Below, piece after piece: positions 1 to 6,661 of a DNA stretch of 7,006 nucleotides. Location: NCBI GenBank assembly GCA_015486895.1, contig WFQT01000256.1:1-7006 (forward strand). Direction: 5' to 3'. The DNA comes from Anaerolineae bacterium. Lineage in GTDB: Bacteria > Chloroflexota > Anaerolineae > JAADDB01. Both the position numbers and the translations under genes were made by a program. The stretch's first letter is position 1; each line of letters starts with the position of its first letter. The notes below the pieces were generated by a model. That model saw nothing but the letters and a program-made list of their open reading frames with translations, was not told where the DNA came from and did not search any database.

Positions 1-1332
1 GGCCGCCCCCTAGTGATGACCAGCGGCAACCGGCAGGACGAGCCCATCGCTCGCACCAACGAGGAAGCGCGTGAGAAGCTAGACGCCATCGTGGATGGCT
101 ACCTGTGGCACAATCGCCCCATACACAACCGCGTGGACGACAGCGTTTGGATGCCAGGCAAAGTCGGCGCTTTCCCCATCCGCCGGTCCCGCGGCTACGT
201 GCCGTATCCGGTCATGCTGAAATTCCGCTCTCCCGAGACCGTGTTGGCAATGGGTAGTCAGATGAAAAATACTTTTTGTCTTCTGAACGGTAATTACGCC
301 TTCTTAAGCCAACACATCGGCGAGATGGATTATCTGAGCACATGGGATTTCTTTGCGGAAAGCGCCAACAGATTCATGGACCTGTTTCGCCTACACCCGA
401 CGATAGTGGCTTACGACCTGCATCCCGATTTCAGCACAGCGGCGGAGGCAGCGCTGGAGAACCTGAAAGGGCTGGAGGGAGCCCAGCGCGTGCAGGTCCA
501 ACACCATCACGCTCACATCGCATCCTGCCTGACCGAGAACGGAGTTTCCGGTCCGGTTATCGGGCTTTCTTTCGATGGCACAGGATACGGCCCTGACGGG
601 ACTGTCTGGGGTGGTGAGTTTCTGTTGGCAAGTTTGAGCGGCTACCGGCGGATCGGGCACCTTTCGACGTTCCCGCTCCCCGGCGGTGACACGGCGATCC
701 GGAACCCATACCGGATCGCCCTGGCGCTACTCCAGCAGGCTTTCGGAGAATTACCGGAAGAGATAGGCTCCTGGAAGCGCGTGCCAGAGGCGGAGCGGAA
801 GATAGTGCTCGCGCAGGCGAAAAAGGGGCTGAACTCGCCCCTGACCTCCAGTTGCGGGCGTCTATTCGATGCCGTCTCGGCGTTGCTGGGCGTGCGGAGT
901 TCGGTGACTTACGAAGGGCAAGCTGCCATTGAACTTGAGACAGAGGCTGCCAAGGCCCCGGGGCAAGCTGCTTATCCGTACGAGATTAGTAACATATCCG
1001 GTGTACGACAGATCCGCGTGGAACCGATTGTTCGATCGATTGTCAGTGATTTACGTAACAATGTCCCTGTGCCAGTGATTTCATCTCGATTTCACCAAAC
1101 TATGATTGCGGCTTCTGTTGCATTAGTTAATATCCTAAGTGAATCTTCCGGCCTACAAACTGTAGCGTTAAGTGGAGGGTGTTTCCAGAATCGTATTCTT
1201 TTGGACGGAATAGCATCTGCATTGGAAGAAAAGGGATTCACTGTATACACACACCATCAAGTTCCCATTACCGATGGCGGAATCTCTTTGGGTCAGGCGG
1301 CGATTGCTGCCTTTCAGATCAAAAGGAGTTAA
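1..1332 (+). CDS. hypF: Carbamoyltransferase HypF, 5'-truncated by the window edge
   Basis: HypF uses carbamoyl phosphate and ATP to make a carbamoyl-adenylate and transfers the carbamoyl group to the C-terminal cysteine of HypE, the first step in making the cyanide ligands of [NiFe]-hydrogenase. The reading frame is open from base 1, and the first residues (GRPLVMTSGNR, then EPIA) are the end of the YrdC-like domain, so the GTG at 13 is not a true start. The N-terminal acylphosphatase, zinc-finger and most of the YrdC domain lie upstream; about 443 residues remain of a family usually near 750. The Kae1-like carbamoyltransferase domain is complete. Counting from the first codon it shows KNTFCL (about 89-94), DLHP (139-142), the metal-binding QHHHAH (167-172), FDGTGYG...GGEF (191-207), SSCGRLFDAVSALLG (283-297), YEGQAAIELE (304-313), LSGGCFQN (391-398) and DGGISLGQA near the end. 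GC content falls abruptly at about 960-1030. It is followed by hypC after 5 bases. Identification is firm. Confidence 0.96.
   Translation, partial: GRPLVMTSGNRQDEPIARTNEEAREKLDAIVDGYLWHNRPIHNRVDDSVWMPGKVGAFPIRRSRGYVPYPVMLKFRSPETVLAMGSQMKNTFCLLNGNYAFLSQHIGEMDYLSTWDFFAESANRFMDLFRLHPTIVAYDLHPDFSTAAEAALENLKGLEGAQRVQVQHHHAHIASCLTENGVSGPVIGLSFDGTGYGPDGTVWGGEFLLASLSGYRRIGHLSTFPLPGGDTAIRNPYRIALALLQQAFGELPEEIGSWKRVPEAERKIVLAQAKKGLNSPLTSSCGRLFDAVSALLGVRSSVTYEGQAAIELETEAAKAPGQAAYPYEISNISGVRQIRVEPIVRSIVSDLRNNVPVPVISSRFHQTMIAASVALVNILSESSGLQTVALSGGCFQNRILLDGIASALEEKGFTVYTHHQVPITDGGISLGQAAIAAFQIKRS
1323..1328 (+). promoter_or_regulatory. Ribosome binding site of hypC
   Basis: AAGGAG lies 9 bases before the ATG at 1338 and overlaps the last codons of hypF. 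It fixes the hypC start at 1338, although the same frame is open from an ATG at 1179 inside hypF. The protein beginning at 1338 starts with the family signature MCLA, whose Cys2 must be near-terminal. The placement suggests translational coupling of hypF and hypC. Confidence 0.8.
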
Positions 1333-1337
1333 ATACT

Positions 1338-1595
1338 ATGTGTCTTGCCGTACCTTCAAAAATTATAGAGATCAATAACAATAGAGCAAAAGCTGATTTT
1401 GGCGGTGTTCATCGCACTATTAGTGTTCAATTGTTGCCGGGCGTTAAGGTGGGCGATTACGTGCTGGTGCACACGGGCTTCGCTATTGGCAAGGTAGACC
1501 CTGAAGAAGCTAGGTTAACACTTAAGTTAGTTTCTAAAATGGGAGACCTGAGTCCATCGCGACTACTGAGATCGGAACAGAGGAGTAAAGAGTGA
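1338..1595 (+). CDS. hypC: Hydrogenase maturation chaperone HypC
   Basis: HypC/HybG proteins are small chaperones that bind HypD, carry the Fe(CN)2CO precursor and deliver it to the hydrogenase large subunit. This protein has 85 residues, the normal family size. It begins MCLAVPSKI with the essential Cys2, exposed after removal of Met1. It continues with the beta-barrel features of the family: DFGGVHRTISVQLLP at about 22-36 and GDYVLVHTGFAIGKVD at about 41-56. The C-terminal tail from about residue 65 is helical-looking and poorly conserved. The start at 1338 is chosen because of Cys2 and the AAGGAG site upstream. The gene lies 5 bases after hypF and 3 bases before hypD, so it is surely co-transcribed with both. 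The carrier is cytoplasmic; there is no signal peptide. Nothing is missing. Confidence 0.95.
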   Translation: MCLAVPSKIIEINNNRAKADFGGVHRTISVQLLPGVKVGDYVLVHTGFAIGKVDPEEARLTLKLVSKMGDLSPSRLLRSEQRSKE

Positions 1596-1598
1596 ACT

Positions 1599-2687
1599 AT
1601 GCGGTTCGTAGATGAATTTCAAAACCCCATTTTAGCGCGCAAGCTCCTCGATGAAATCGCCGAAATGGCCACAGTACCAATGTCATTTATGGAATTTTGT
1701 GGCGGTCACACACACGCCATCATGCAATTCGGCATCCGACAGTTATTGCCATCTCAAGTAAAGTTGCTCTCCGGCCCGGGGTGCCCGGTCTGTGTATCTT
1801 CCCAGGCGGATATAGACCAGGCAATTGCTCTTTCCAATATCCCCAATGTAATCTTGACTTCTTTTGGAGACATGATACGCGTTCCGGGGACGACTTACAC
1901 TTTGCAAGAGGCTTCCGCTAGTGGTTCTGATGTACGCGTTGTGTATTCCCCTTTGGACGCAGTCCAGCTTGCTGTGGAGAATCCGGGCAAAGAAGTCATA
2001 TTTTTGGGCGTGGGGTTTGAGACTACTGCTCCAGGGGTAGCCGCTTCAATTCTAGAAGCAGCACGGTTAGGGCTCAATAATTATTCGGTATTTTCCATGC
2101 ACAAATATACACCTCCAGCAATGAAAGGAATTCTCAACGGAGGGGAAGTGCGGCTTAGTGGTGTCATAGGTCCTGGGCATGTTGCCACGATTATCGGCTC
2201 AGATGCCTGGCGGTTCCTGCCGGAAAGACATGGCATGCCCGTTGTAGTATCCGGCTTTGAATCGGTGGATATCTTGCTCACGGTGCATGAGTTGGTCCAT
2301 CAGGTTGCTAATGGCATCGCTACGGTGGAAAACGCTTATACCCGCTCAGTACTTCCGGAGGGTAACTTGGCAGCTTTGAAGATCATGAATGAAGTCTTTG
2401 AGGTGTCCGACGCCGATTGGCGTGGGTTTGGGGTGCTGCCGCTTAGTGGGATGGCCATTCGCGCCAAATATGCTCACTACGATGCCAAAGTGCGCTTCTC
2501 TATGCCGCAAGTGCCGTCCAGAGAGCCACCAGGATGCCGGTGTGGTGAAGTGTTGCGGGGCATAGTGGAACCGCCGGAATGCCCTTTGTTTGCCAAAGCG
2601 TGTACTCCCGATCACCCCAAAGGTCCCTGCATGGTTTCAGATGAAGGTGCTTGTTCCGCCTATTACCTTTATGGGCAGTCGAATTGA
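1599..2687 (+). CDS. hypD: Hydrogenase maturation iron-sulfur protein HypD
   Basis: HypD is the [4Fe-4S] scaffold that, with HypC, holds the iron as cyanide is transferred from HypE and CO is added. At 362 residues it is full length. The family motifs are all visible: FCGGHTH with Cys34 (33-39), GPGCPVC with Cys62 and Cys65 (59-65; a thiol pair thought to be redox active), GVGFETTAP (137-145), MHKYTPPAM (167-175) and GPGHVATIIG (191-200). The C-terminal cysteine-rich part contains Cys313, 315, 328, 335, 344 and 352, among which are the four cluster ligands. The ATG at 1599 follows the hypC stop by 3 bases. AGGAG at 1581-1585, inside the end of hypC, is 13 bases upstream, which is rather long spacing and suggests translation is helped by coupling to hypC. 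An 18-base gap separates it from hypE. No sign of damage. Confidence 0.97.
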   Translation: MRFVDEFQNPILARKLLDEIAEMATVPMSFMEFCGGHTHAIMQFGIRQLLPSQVKLLSGPGCPVCVSSQADIDQAIALSNIPNVILTSFGDMIRVPGTTYTLQEASASGSDVRVVYSPLDAVQLAVENPGKEVIFLGVGFETTAPGVAASILEAARLGLNNYSVFSMHKYTPPAMKGILNGGEVRLSGVIGPGHVATIIGSDAWRFLPERHGMPVVVSGFESVDILLTVHELVHQVANGIATVENAYTRSVLPEGNLAALKIMNEVFEVSDADWRGFGVLPLSGMAIRAKYAHYDAKVRFSMPQVPSREPPGCRCGEVLRGIVEPPECPLFAKACTPDHPKGPCMVSDEGACSAYYLYGQSN

Positions 2688-2693
2688 AAAAAT

Positions 2694-2700
2694 AAGGAGG
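2694..2700 (+). promoter_or_regulatory. Strong ribosome binding site of hypE
   Basis: AAGGAGG is a near-perfect match to the anti-Shine-Dalgarno sequence, 5 bases before the ATG at 2706. It is stronger than the sites of hypC and hypD, suggesting hypE is translated efficiently and largely independently of the upstream stop at 2685-2687. Confidence 0.75.
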
Positions 2701-2705
2701 CGCTG

Positions 2706-3722
2706 ATGTACAAAAAACAACGCGTTACAATGGCCCACGGCACCGGCGGGCGGATGACGCAACAGCTAATAGAGAGTGTTTTCGCCCATCGTTTCAGCAA
2801 TCCCGCTTTAGATCGTATGAACGATGCGGCTTTGGTTCAGGTGGAGAAAGAGGGGCACCTGGCGTTCAGCATAGATGGACACGTCGTTAATCCTCTTTTC
2901 TTTCATGGTGGGGATATCGGGCAAATTGCTGTGTATGGCACGGTGAACGATCTGGCAATGATGGGAGCACGTCCCCTTTGGATTGCTGCTTCCTTCATCA
3001 TAGAGGAAGGCTTGGAAATACAAACCCTGCGCCGTATAGCGGATTCTATGGCGACGGCAACTTCCACAGCCGGAGTCCAACTAGTTGCCGGGGACACCAA
3101 AGTTGTAGAACGCGGCAAGGGAGATGGAGTGTACATTAGTGTGGCCGGTGTAGGTGTAGTGCCTCCACATCTAAATATTGATGCTGCCAACGCCCAGCCT
3201 GGTGACGTCATTTTAATCAACAGACCGATAGCATCCCATGGGATGACTATCATGACCCAGCGCGAAGGCCTAGAATTTGAAAGTGTGCTCGCCAGCGACA
3301 CAGCACCGTTAAACGGAATTGTCGCTGATATGCTCCAAGTCGCCCCACACACACACGTTTTGAGAGATGCCTCTCGTGGAGGGCTGGGCACTGTGTTGAA
3401 CGAACTGGCAGTCGCATCTGATGTGGGAATGATTCTGTCAGAGGCATCTATTCCGATTGAAGAAGCAGCTAAAGGTGCTTGTGCTCTTCTAGGGCTTGAT
3501 CCGCTATACGTGGCCAATGAAGGCGTTTTTATAGCCATTGTCCCACCTGACGAAGCTGATGTGGCTTTAGAAGCACTAAAAGGTCATCCCTTTGGTACAG
3601 GTGCCACCCGTATCGGCATGGTTACCAACCAGCATTCCGGACGCGTAGTTCTGCACACAGTGTTGGGCGCGCAACGTATTGTTGGCCCGTTAAGTGGGGA
3701 TTTGCTTCCTCGGATTTGTTAG
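2706..3722 (+). CDS. hypE: Carbamoyl dehydratase HypE
   Basis: HypE belongs to the PurM/AIR-synthase-like ATP-binding family. It accepts the carbamoyl group from HypF on its C-terminal cysteine and, using ATP, dehydrates it to a thiocyanate that donates CN to iron on HypC-HypD. The 338-residue protein is complete. It shows AHGTGGRM near the N terminus (10-17), SIDGHVVNPLFFHGGDIG (55-72), GTVNDLAMMGARP (78-90), AGDTKVV (128-134), DASRGGLGTVLNE (221-233; the family more often has DPTRGGL) and the obligatory ending PRIC, with Cys338 as last residue. The start is supported by a strong AAGGAGG at 2694-2700, 5 bases before the ATG. It is the last hyp gene here; no clear terminator hairpin follows. 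Oddly, the frame stays open for 49 codons beyond the TAG stop, but read-through would bury the catalytic terminal cysteine. Confidence 0.97.
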   Translation: MYKKQRVTMAHGTGGRMTQQLIESVFAHRFSNPALDRMNDAALVQVEKEGHLAFSIDGHVVNPLFFHGGDIGQIAVYGTVNDLAMMGARPLWIAASFIIEEGLEIQTLRRIADSMATATSTAGVQLVAGDTKVVERGKGDGVYISVAGVGVVPPHLNIDAANAQPGDVILINRPIASHGMTIMTQREGLEFESVLASDTAPLNGIVADMLQVAPHTHVLRDASRGGLGTVLNELAVASDVGMILSEASIPIEEAAKGACALLGLDPLYVANEGVFIAIVPPDEADVALEALKGHPFGTGATRIGMVTNQHSGRVVLHTVLGAQRIVGPLSGDLLPRIC

Positions 3723-3837
3723 CACCCTAATGTCATACGCCAACACACTGTGCCGCCAGGATCGCTTTTCGATAAACTGGCCGCACAAAAACAACTCACG
3801 TTCTCGTGCCAATATCAGGCTGTCGTAGAAATCATGT

Positions 3838-4332
3838 ATGGAGCGCCAAGTGGTATCACAGAGGCCTACTGATAACGTAACAAGCTCGCGGAAGCAACCT
3901 CGCATGCTTTCCATCTTAGATAAACTGGAAAGTGCGATCTACTACGTGACGATATTGATACTGATTTCTGCGGCCGGCATCCTGTTGATATTTGGATTTT
4001 ACCGCTTCGTACTTAACATCAATGCTAACATACACGACAACGCGCTACAATTGCTGCAATCCCTCCTGCTGGTCATGATGCTGATGGAAATACTCCATAC
4101 TCTAGATATTTCCATCAGCCAACACAGACTAGTAGCTGATCCATTCTTAGTTGTAGGTATTATTGCAATAATCCGTAGAATGTTGGTAGTAACCGTGGAG
4201 TTAGAACAGACAAGTGCGAGCAGTCCTCAAAGCGATTCTTCCTTTCTACTGTGGGAACTAGGTTTATTGGCATTGGTCACATTAATACTCTCTGTATGCA
4301 TTTATATCCTAAGGAGCAAAAGAGAATCCTAA
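3838..4332 (+). CDS. PsiE-like four-helix membrane protein
   Basis: This resembles the phosphate-starvation-inducible PsiE family, inner-membrane proteins of unknown biochemical role. Coordinates give the longest open form of 164 residues. An ATG at 3904 (residue 23, MLSILDKLESAIYY) may be the real start: it has CGGAAG at 3889-3894, 9 bases upstream, begins just before the first membrane segment, and the ATG at 3838 has no visible ribosome binding site. Four hydrophobic segments can be read at about residues 34-56, 70-90, 101-121 and 136-157. The most family-like stretch covers helices 2 and 3: LLVMMLMEILHTL, then DPFLVVGIIAIIRRMLVV, with the charged RR pair before the end of helix 3. The gene lies 115 bases after hypE and 207 before the AOR gene, same strand, so it could be an operon extension or a single gene. 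Nothing links it functionally to hydrogenase maturation. No phosphate box was recognised upstream. The family call is from memory of the motif. Confidence 0.8.
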   Translation: MERQVVSQRPTDNVTSSRKQPRMLSILDKLESAIYYVTILILISAAGILLIFGFYRFVLNINANIHDNALQLLQSLLLVMMLMEILHTLDISISQHRLVADPFLVVGIIAIIRRMLVVTVELEQTSASSPQSDSSFLLWELGLLALVTLILSVCIYILRSKRES

Positions 4333-4472
4333 TAACGTAAGCAGATTTCCCCTGCCTCAAGAGATAGCTATGTTAATGTGGCTTTAGGAGCAGGAACCGA
4401 CATACTTTCTCCAGCGGTGTCAGTCATAATCAGTTGATAGAATATGTGGAGATAAGGCATGTAATCTGAAGG

Positions 4473-4504
4473 AGGGGATAAGCCAGGCTATAACAGCATC
4501 CCTT
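4473..4504 (+). promoter_or_regulatory. Stem-loop in the AOR leader containing an orphan Shine-Dalgarno-like sequence
   Basis: AGGGGAT (4473-4479) can pair with ATCCCTT (4498-4504), seven pairs with one G-T wobble, enclosing an 18-base loop that can itself form a small AGC/GCT hairpin. The 5' arm overlaps AAGGAGG (4469-4475), a strong ribosome-binding-like sequence with no ATG, GTG or TTG at a usable distance. There is no T-run after the stem, so it is not a typical terminator. It ends 35 bases before the GTG start of the AOR gene. Function is unknown; it could be a leader structure or chance. Confidence 0.35.
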
Positions 4505-4525
4505 GGAATCTGAAATGGCAAAAAG

Positions 4526-4530
4526 AAAGG
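4526..4530 (+). promoter_or_regulatory. Ribosome binding site deciding the AOR GTG start
   Basis: AAAGG (in AGAAAGGAT) sits 9 bases before the GTG at 4540. The protein from this GTG starts MKSGRGYAGKILHVDL, where the family's N-terminal GYxGKIL motif normally lies within the first ten residues, so the GTG start fits family length. The ATG at 4515 is out of frame with the gene and opens only 22 codons. Confidence 0.7.
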
Positions 4531-4539
4531 ATAGGCCAA

Positions 4540-6513
4540 GTGAAATCTGGGCGCGGATACGCCGGCAAGATACTGCACGTTGACTTGACCTCCAAAAACC
4601 TGTGGACGGAAGAGCCGTCAGAGGAGTGGTACCGCCTCTACTGGGGTGGCAGCGTCGTAGGTATTTATTATGCATTGAAACTGATTCCGCCAGGTGTCGA
4701 TCCCCTCGGCCCGGAAAACGTGTTGATATTCGCCATCAGCCCACTGACTGGCGTCCCTGTAGCCGGAAACAGCCGTCTCACAGTTACGGCCCTGTCTCCA
4801 TTGACTGGTACCATTGGGGATTCCCAGAGCGGTGGCTTTCTACCGGCGGAGATGAAATTTGCCGGCTTTGACGCTGTAATCATTCGTGGGAGAGCACCGA
4901 GCCCTGTATATCTGTGGATACATGACGGAGAAACTGAGCTCCGGCCGGCAGATCACATTTGGGGGCAAGTAACAGGGGATACAGAAGACCTGATACGGGA
5001 AGAACTGCGAGATAGGCAAGTCAAAATAGCGGAGATCGGGCCGGCAGGAGAAAAATTAGTGCGGTTTGCGGCTATCATGCACATGGCAAACCGGGCCAAT
5101 GGACGAACCGGGCTAGGAGCGGTCATGGGGAGCAAGAACCTGAAAGCTATCGCCGTTCGTGGCCACCGAAGTCCGAAAGTGGCTGATCCGGAAAGCATAC
5201 GATCTCTTATCAAAAACACGAAGGGGAAAATCGAGAATTCCAGATGGGCTCAATCACTCCATAGTTACGGCACTGCAGCATTGGTAAAATATCAAAACAG
5301 CATCAGTGGCCTACCTACCAACAATTACCCAAACAGATACTTTCCAGACGCGGACGCCATCAGCGGCGAACGGATGAAAGAAACCATCCTAAAGGACATG
5401 GAAACCTGTTTTGCTTGTCCTATTGCCTGCAAGCCTGTGGTCAAAGTTGAAGATGGGCCATGGAAGGTCGACCCACGATATGGAGGCCCAGAATACGAGA
5501 CCATAGCAGCCTTTGGTTCCTACTGCGGCGTGAATGACCTGGAAGCCATTGCCAAGGCTAATGAGCTTTGTGCCAAATACGGCGTGGACACTATCTCCTG
5601 TGGGTCTGCCGTCGCGTGGGCTATGGAAGCATATCAAAATGAGTTCATAAAAAAGAAATTAGATGGGAGCTCTGAACAACTGCACCCCCGCTTCGGCGAC
5701 TCGGCCTCCATGCTCAAGCTCACCACCTTAATTCTGACCAGAGAGGGAATAGGAGACCTACTGGCAGAAGGAGTCGATAGAGCCGCCGCCAAGATTGGTC
5801 CGGAGGCGGAAGCTCTTCTGCTAACGATCAATAAACACAATAACCCGGCTCACATATCCCAACTCAAACGCTCATTTGGATTAGCTCACACCATGAATCA
5901 TCTCAATGACAGCCGCAATCTCTCTGCTCATAGTGCTAATTATCGCTTTGGACTCAAGCAGGCGCGGCTTGAGCAACTGGCCGGGTTTGAGTTCACCGCT
6001 CCATTGGCGACTGAGGCTTTGAGCGAAGAGAAGGTTCGCATTGCACTGATGGCCCAGTACTTTTATAGTGCTCTGGATGCCCTAAACGTGTGCCAATTTG
6101 TCTTCGGCGTGGGAGCGGAACCCTTCGGGCCGGACGAGTTGCTGACCTTTGCCAGAGCAACCACCGGTTGGGACGTAACAATGGACGAACTGATGGATCT
6201 CGGGGCTAGACGGGTGAGCATGATGAAGATCTTCAATAAGCGTCAGGGCGTTAGGGCTAAAGATAATAAACTCTTAAAACGGATGTTCATGGTTCTATCG
6301 GGTATCCCAACGAATGGAAAACGGCTGAGCCAGAAAGAGCTTTCGGAAGCTATCAAGCGTTACTACTGGATAGCCGGATGGGACGAAAATGGCATCCCGA
6401 AGCCGGAGACATTGCAGAAGCTAGGGCTTGGTTGGCTCTCCAGAGCAATTGTCACGAGTGATAGCTCACCACATAACGACGAAAATAGTCAGCGCGGTGA
6501 GGAAGAAGCCTAA
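4540..6513 (+). CDS. Aldehyde:ferredoxin oxidoreductase (AOR) family protein, divergent
   Basis: AOR-family enzymes carry a tungsten (or molybdenum) bis-pyranopterin and one [4Fe-4S] cluster and typically interconvert aldehydes and carboxylates with ferredoxin; relatives act on other substrates, as in BamB of benzoyl-CoA reductase. At 657 residues this is full length. The N-terminal pterin-binding domain (about 1-208) is typical: GYAGKILHVDL (6-16), GVDPLGPENVLIFAISPLTG (52-71), SPLTGTIGDSQSGGF (86-100), KFAGFDAVIIRG (106-117), IGPAGE (166-171) and GLGAVMGSKNLKAIAVRG (191-208). Cluster cysteines are present: Cys290, 293 and 297 (CFACPIAC) and Cys518 in DALNVC. GPEYET (316-321) holds the conserved Glu. 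Deviations: the two pterin DxxG motifs read DTIS (350-353) and DALNVC (513-518), both without Gly, and the usual PAHDPR and HLRG stretches read PAHISQ (about 436-441) and NDSRNL (about 456-461). The C terminus is acidic. Substrate cannot be assigned. Cytoplasmic, no signal peptide. The GTG start is supported by AAAGG at 4526-4530. Confidence 0.93.
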   Translation: MKSGRGYAGKILHVDLTSKNLWTEEPSEEWYRLYWGGSVVGIYYALKLIPPGVDPLGPENVLIFAISPLTGVPVAGNSRLTVTALSPLTGTIGDSQSGGFLPAEMKFAGFDAVIIRGRAPSPVYLWIHDGETELRPADHIWGQVTGDTEDLIREELRDRQVKIAEIGPAGEKLVRFAAIMHMANRANGRTGLGAVMGSKNLKAIAVRGHRSPKVADPESIRSLIKNTKGKIENSRWAQSLHSYGTAALVKYQNSISGLPTNNYPNRYFPDADAISGERMKETILKDMETCFACPIACKPVVKVEDGPWKVDPRYGGPEYETIAAFGSYCGVNDLEAIAKANELCAKYGVDTISCGSAVAWAMEAYQNEFIKKKLDGSSEQLHPRFGDSASMLKLTTLILTREGIGDLLAEGVDRAAAKIGPEAEALLLTINKHNNPAHISQLKRSFGLAHTMNHLNDSRNLSAHSANYRFGLKQARLEQLAGFEFTAPLATEALSEEKVRIALMAQYFYSALDALNVCQFVFGVGAEPFGPDELLTFARATTGWDVTMDELMDLGARRVSMMKIFNKRQGVRAKDNKLLKRMFMVLSGIPTNGKRLSQKELSEAIKRYYWIAGWDENGIPKPETLQKLGLGWLSRAIVTSDSSPHNDENSQRGEEEA

Positions 6514-6556
6514 CGCAAGGACGCAAAGAGAGAATTAGAAACTTTTGCGTCTTTGC
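6513..6556. repeat. ACGCAAAG-type tandem unit forming a hairpin right after the AOR stop
   Basis: Two tandem 8-base units, ACGCAAGG (6513-6520) and ACGCAAAG (6521-6528), are followed by an inverted copy, CTTTTGCGTCTTTGC (6542-6556). Bases 6515-6528 pair with 6543-6556 over 14 positions, two of them G-T, leaving a 14-base loop. The element begins on the last base of the AOR stop codon. It could end transcription, but no T-run follows, so it is not a standard intrinsic terminator. From memory, similar units recur between genes in some environmental bacteria. Confidence 0.65.
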
Positions 6557-6571
6557 TCCCTTCTGCTTCGT

Positions 6572-6661
6572 AAATAGAACGCTGATGACGCTGATCGTTT
6601 CTGGTTTATTTGCTTTACCTGCGGGCATCAGCGTGAAATCTGCGGTATCTGCGTTCTATTT
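6572..6661. repeat. 90-base nested palindromic element
   Basis: Perfect 11-base outer arms, AAATAGAACGC (6572-6582) and GCGTTCTATTT (6651-6661), enclose perfect 8-base inner arms, ACGCTGAT (6588-6595) and ATCAGCGT (6627-6634), around a 31-base loop. The left side also holds CGCTGAT twice, 9 bases apart (6580-6586 and 6589-6595). The nested structure resembles a dispersed palindromic (REP-like or miniature mobile) element. There is no coding capacity and no obvious target-site duplication. Confidence 0.65.

Larger units (their letters stand above)
4333..4539 (+). other. Leader region upstream of the AOR gene
   Basis: This 207-base gap has no credible gene. I see no convincing -35/-10 pair; TAGAAT at 4438-4443 could be a -10 but lacks a -35 at the right distance. 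The downstream half contains a stem-loop (4473-4504) and the AOR ribosome binding site. A cofactor-responsive leader, such as the molybdenum/tungsten cofactor RNA, would make biological sense, but I do not recognise its conserved core here. Confidence 0.4.

Noticed and set aside
1179..1337. Longer 5' extension of hypC beginning inside hypF
   Set aside because: The extension overlaps conserved hypF sequence, and HypC needs MC at its N terminus; the site at 1323-1328 supports the start at 1338.
2903..3538. Long minus-strand open frame of 211 codons opposite hypE
   Set aside because: It lies entirely within the well-conserved hypE gene, has low-complexity serine/threonine/proline-rich content typical of an antisense shadow, and shows no recognisable motif.
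3690..3914. Minus-strand 74-codon frame across the hypE end, the gap and the PsiE-like gene start
   Set aside because: It overlaps two plus-strand genes, has no recognised domain and no clear ribosome binding site. It is the only antisense frame covering a gap, so it was considered, but the evidence is too weak.
3872..4340. ATAACGTAA occurring at 3872-3880 and 4332-4340, bracketing the PsiE-like gene like a target-site duplication
   Set aside because: Many 9-base matches are expected by chance in 7 kb, there are no terminal inverted repeats next to them, and the enclosed gene is not a transposase.
4463..4514. AATCTGAA repeated at 4463-4470 and 4507-4514, flanking the leader stem-loop
   Set aside because: Eight-base repeats this close can arise by chance and no third spaced copy or known binding motif was seen.
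4515..4583. Small frame (22 codons, starting MAKRKDRPSE) overlapping the AOR start
   Set aside because: It has no ribosome binding site at proper distance and is explained by the AOR gene in another frame; a regulatory role cannot be supported.
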